DNA of 64,000 nucleotides, from the NCBI GenBank assembly GCA_963402885.1, contig OY727096.1, positions 20,503,820 to 20,567,819 of the forward strand, given 5' to 3'. This document shows positions 60,054 through 64,000 of the stretch, piece after piece (position 1 is the stretch's first letter; each line of letters starts with the position of its first letter). The DNA comes from Antedon bifida. Lineage: Eukaryota > Echinodermata > Crinoidea > Comatulida > Antedonidae. The position numbers and the translations under genes are program-made. Under the pieces are notes generated by a model, which did no database searches, was not told where the DNA came from, and saw only the letters and a program-made list of their open reading frames with translations.

Positions 60054-60855
60054 GGAGGCAAATTATAATACTTTGAACAATTTGAGCATTTATAAGATGC
60101 AGCTAGCCTCTAGGCCTAGCCTAGTTAAAACACCTATTTTTTGCGGAAGCAAAATCGACACAGGGCGCTGACATTTTGTTGGGCTATACCATTATAAGTA
60201 AAGGAAATCAAACAATTTTACATTGTTTTAGTTAGAAGGTAAACTAAACAAACTATTATTAAACATAAATATTATGCATTCTACAAAGAAAATAAACTAA
60301 CAATTTACATCATATTATATTTCTTTGAATAAAACATGAATTACAATTAATTTTATATAACCTACCTCATCCATTGAATTTTAAGACCTGAATGCTGTGT
60401 CAAAGTTCACCTGGTTGTTTATTTTTTTGTTTTATTCTTCATGGTTCACATGTGTTTATCAAAAGGTTTATTTTCCGGAAATTGCAGATAAATTGGCTTT
60501 AATAATGTATTAATATGTAAAATACATTATAACAAGATTACATAGCAATTATAATAATTGATTGACAATCAATCTATTCTATATGAGATAGATAATTACA
60601 GTATTACTATTACTAGTTAGTTATTAATTAATAAACTGACAAGAGTGAGGTGTACCACATTCCATTTATGATTTAATTAAGGGGAAAGTGGGTATAATGA
60701 ATGGAGATGATGGTGTTGATTGTATCCATTTCTAAAGTCTAAAGTTCTGGTTACCAGAACTATAATCGATGGCTGATTATTTAAATGTTTATTTCTATGA
60801 CAGACAAATTTAATAAACACACTCCTATTTCAATCGCAGTCACAGAAATAATGAG
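60054..60855. promoter_or_regulatory. Divergent promoter region ZZEF1 / PMS2
   Basis: 802 bp between opposite start codons. CTAGGC-type motifs cluster at 59880-59940 and 60101-60125 on the ZZEF1 side. No TATA box is evident. AT-rich and otherwise featureless. Confidence 0.5.
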
Positions 60856-63800
60856 ATGGCAGGAAAGGTGAAAGCAATCGACAGACAATCGGTTCATCAA
60901 ATTTGTTCGGGTCAAGTTGTTTTAAATCTTGCTACTGCTGTCAAAGAACTCGTAGAGAATAGTCTTGATGCGGGAGCCACCAGCATTGGTAACAGTTTTT
61001 TAAAAAACCATTTTCATAGTGCAGTATGATATTGTAATTCTGTTTAATAAAAGGAAAAGTTAAAATGAGAAAATACTATTACCATAATGTTGATTTTATT
61101 CCATTATACATATTCCTTAATATTGCACAACCTTTTTATGTTTCTTATGACAGAGGTCCGGTTGAAGAATCATGGTTCAGAGTTGCTAGAAGTAACCGAC
61201 AATGGATCAGGAGTCAAAGAAGAAAACTTTGAAGCACTGAGTAAGGCTCACAATATCAAACTTTGTGATGTGCCATATATGATGACACAATGATGTCATT
61301 ACTACCATATTTGGCCACATCGCACTTTTTTGTCACATAAATTTGATAGTAAGACAGAACTTTTGATTTTTATTTTAATATCTGTAATATATTTTAGCTC
61401 TGAAACATCACACAAGTAAACTGAATGACTTCTCTGATCTTGCTGGTGTAAGTACATTTGGATTCCGAGGAGAGGCTTTAAGCTCTTTATGTGCACTTTC
61501 GTAAGTACACAAGACAATTTCAAGCTTTTTGTCTGTAACGTTCATGAATACTGCATAATGGTGAAAGTTTTCTGAAAAATTTAGAAATTGTTTTAAACAT
61601 ATTTCATTATTTGTCTCCTTTTTATAGCAATTTAATGATTACTACATGTCACACATCAGTTGCCATAGGAACCAAACTTGAGTATAATCATGATGGGATT
61701 CTTATAAAACAAAGTCCAATCTCTAGACAGGTGAGTTCAATAGAGGTATATTTTTTTACATGACCAAATCTATGAGTTAGGATTGTGGGTATAGCAGGTT
61801 GTGGCAGAGAATAAATTTCTAATTAATACTAATAAATCATATTGTTTTTGCAGCCAGGAACAACTGTCACCCTTCAGAATTTGTTCTCAACTTTCCCAGT
61901 TCGGCATAAAGAATTCTTAAGAAACGTCAAGAAAGAGTTTGGTAAAATGGTCCATCTGTTGCAAGCATACTGTCTGATTTCAACAGGTGTTCGTATCACC
62001 TGTACAAACCAAGTTGGAACAGGGTGACTATTTTGATACTACCTTAGTGTGCTCACTGTGCATCAATTAACAGCATACTCATAATTTATATTATTCTCTT
62101 TTAGGAAAAAAAATATTGTAGCACAAACATATCAAAATAGTTGTATACGTGAAAACATTGGCAACATTTATGGACCAAAGTCTTTGGCGAATTTGTTAGA
62201 CCTTAAGCAAAGTGAGCCATCGGTAGATTGCTGTGAAGAATTCGGCGTCAAAGTAGATCCACAAGTTAAAAATGTGTTTAGGTTTGTATGGATTCCTTGT
62301 ATTTATATACTTAGCTTAAATAATGTAGTTTTAATTTGTTGAATTGAAAATGAAACTTTCCTGTTTTTATTATTTCCAGTATCTCTGGCTATATATCAAG
62401 TTGTGAGCATGGGTCAGGAAGAAGCAGCACTGACCGGCAGTACTACTTTATTAATAGCAGACCATGTGACTTTCCAAAGGTCAGATTTATCAATAGAATA
62501 TTTTATGCGAAATATTGCTGCTACACTGCTCCTTTACATACAGACAATGACTTTTTATATATTTATCTTTTAGGTTTCAAAAATTGTAAATGAAGTTTAC
62601 CACATGTACAACAGACACCAGTATCCAATGGTAGTATTTAATATAACATTAAATAAAGGTGATTATGTTAATCATGGTGGTTCACCTGTTGCTGTTTCTA
62701 TGGCTGTGAATCTAACCTTGGCAATCAGTGCAAGCCTGGTCTTGAGCTATGAACATCTAGTTATCAGGAGGTCGTAGGTTAAAGTGCCACCCGATAATTA
62801 TTTTAATGTTGTTTCTTCAATGTACCTCAGAGTAGGGCACCTGATCATGTGATTGTTATGTAATCACTCAAAGTATTAGTTTTTTATCTACAATTTCCAT
62901 AATACCTTATGTACATTTCAGATTATGTGGATGTTAATTTAACACCTGATAAGAGGAAAATTCTTGTACAAGAAGAGAAGACTCTGCTTGCAGTCATTAA
63001 GGTATCCTTACACTTTGTAAATGTCAGTGGTGTAACGACTATGAGCGCTCACTGGCTAAACCCAGTGACCCCCGAGCATGAGCAGCCCCATTGCAACTGC
63101 CCACTAGCATTGAAGGGCCTTTTACCCCTGTGTTACATCAGTGCTAAAGGTGATTCCTAGACCAAAATATGGTATTCTTTGATACCAGTTGCCGTTTCTT
63201 CAATATTTTTTAATTTAGTCTCATTATTTTCCTTCCATTGGTGTCCATACTATCATTTAAATTTTGATTTCTTTTTACAGACATCCCTAATCAAATTATT
63301 TGAGTCGCTGTCAGGAACCTACCAACTTAAACAACCTTTGTTGAAAACTAGTAAGTTATGTTATAACTGTCTTTTCTTTTCATATTTTGCATTATGATAT
63401 AAATACACAATTTTTCAATTTGTTTGCAGGTTCTTCACAAAATAGTTTATCTGGAAATGTTCAACCAATTTCAAACTTTGCCAAAGCTACATTATCAAAT
63501 TTAAAAAGGTATTTAATAGTCATAAAATGTGTTAATGTGTAAGCATTATGATTTTAATTCCTTTATAAAACAATTCCTTTTATTCATATGACTATCTTTT
63601 TATTGAAGGTCATTTTCTCATCCAGATGCTGTGAAAGAGACAGATTCACTAGAAAAACGCTCTAAATGTAAGTTTTTAATATATGTTATTCATATTTAGG
63701 CAATTGTCATTGAGCAATCACAGCATTAATCTATCTCAGCAGGTTTCTTACAACAGTTCATGTGTGCGGATAGAGTTCAGTCAATTCCTTGATGCCAGTT

Positions 63801-64000
63801 TTTCAACTTTCTTCTACTTCTTAATATGATCGTTTTGGAAAGACAGTCTAAATACAGTGCTTACTACATTTTGTCTTTAGGTCCTAGACTCGATTCTTTC
63901 TTTACAAAACTGCCATCACCAACTGAGACCGACTCCAATGAGGATTTATTAACAGAGACTGTAAAAAAAACCACTGCTCTTTGCCACTCAAAGTCTGAGA
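60856..64000 (+). CDS. PMS2: Mismatch repair endonuclease PMS2, N-terminal 13 exons (partial)
   Basis: PMS2 pairs with MLH1 as MutL-alpha and nicks DNA in mismatch repair. Exons 60856-60988, 61154-61240, 61398-61500, 61628-61730, 61854-62023, 62105-62281, 62380-62479, 62574-62658, 62922-63001, 63281-63350, 63430-63508, 63609-63667 and 63881 onward give 455 residues. The GHKL ATPase motifs are intact: [12 protein letters not shown] (catalytic Glu 31, equivalent to human Glu 41), VTDNGSGV and [52 protein letters not shown] and [16 protein letters not shown] complete the MutL N-terminal region. The window ends in the disordered linker, so the endonuclease domain is outside. An out-of-frame ATG 5 nt upstream opens a 6-codon frame across the start. 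Confidence 0.96.
61241..61363. repeat. AGCTCTG-family MITE, copy 23, starting at a splice donor
   Basis: PMS2 intron 2 is only 157 bp and about 120 bp of it are this MITE, beginning at GTAAGGCTCACAATATCAAA. Both arms are diverged. Confidence 0.8.
62725..62800. repeat. tRNA-like fragment in PMS2 intron 8
   Basis: CAGGAGGTCGTAGGTTAAAG resembles a degraded B box. Possible SINE remnant, low support. Confidence 0.25.
63025..63143. mobile_element. hAT-like short element, copy c
   Basis: Begins CAGTGGTGTAACGACTATGA and ends GTTACATCAGTG, perfect CAGTG-type inverted tips. PMS2 intron 9. Shares GCGCTCACTGGCTAAACCCA with the copy at 57315. Confidence 0.65.

Overview
This window is nuclear DNA from an animal. 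Every recognisable gene is a spliced eukaryotic gene with GT-AG introns, mostly 100-500 bp, and the sequence is strongly AT-rich. By protein resemblance to human genes, the intron-rich structures, a secreted collagen/C1q protein and an animal NERD-domain gene, the best guess is a marine invertebrate deuterostome, perhaps an echinoderm. The species cannot be fixed from the sequence alone. I rebuilt gene models by hand from splice sites, reading phase and remembered human orthologues. Five models are complete and phase-consistent: NUP85, USP1, PO​LD2, the NERD-domain gene and ZZEF1. KIF19 and PMS2 run off the two window ends.

Layout. 1-6116: the first three coding exons of a KIF19-type kinesin, minus strand. 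7867-16982: NUP85, minus, 19 exons, 666 aa, with an uninterrupted collagen/C1q gene (9488-10147, plus) nested inside its intron 17. 17690-20381: USP1, plus, 5 exons, 676 aa. 20838-26807: POLD2, minus, 10 exons, 463 aa. 28476-29992: NERD-domain protein, plus, 4 exons, 331 aa. 32837-60053: ZZEF1, minus, 70 coding exons, 2954 aa, close to the human length. 60856-end: PMS2, plus, first 13 coding exons.

The genes alternate strands, giving three divergent pairs with short shared upstream regions (NUP85/USP1, POLD2/NERD gene, ZZEF1/PMS2). USP1, POLD2 and PMS2 are all linked to PCNA-dependent DNA replication or repair, so the neighbourhood may have a common theme, though linkage alone does not show co-function.

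Non-coding DNA is rich in repeats. The most striking is a near-palindromic 100-190 bp MITE with ends AGCTCTGTCTACACTATC, about 23 copies, 20 of them between 31.7 and 61.4 kb. Half of the intronic copies lie within about 40 nt of a 5' splice site and two form part of the splice donor itself. Other repeats are an 18-bp minisatellite in NUP85, a 57-bp VNTR and a 102-bp higher-order minisatellite in POLD2 intron 4 (the latter split by a transposon-like insertion), a second MITE family, SINE-like and hAT-like elements, and three decayed tandem copies of a NUP85 exon.
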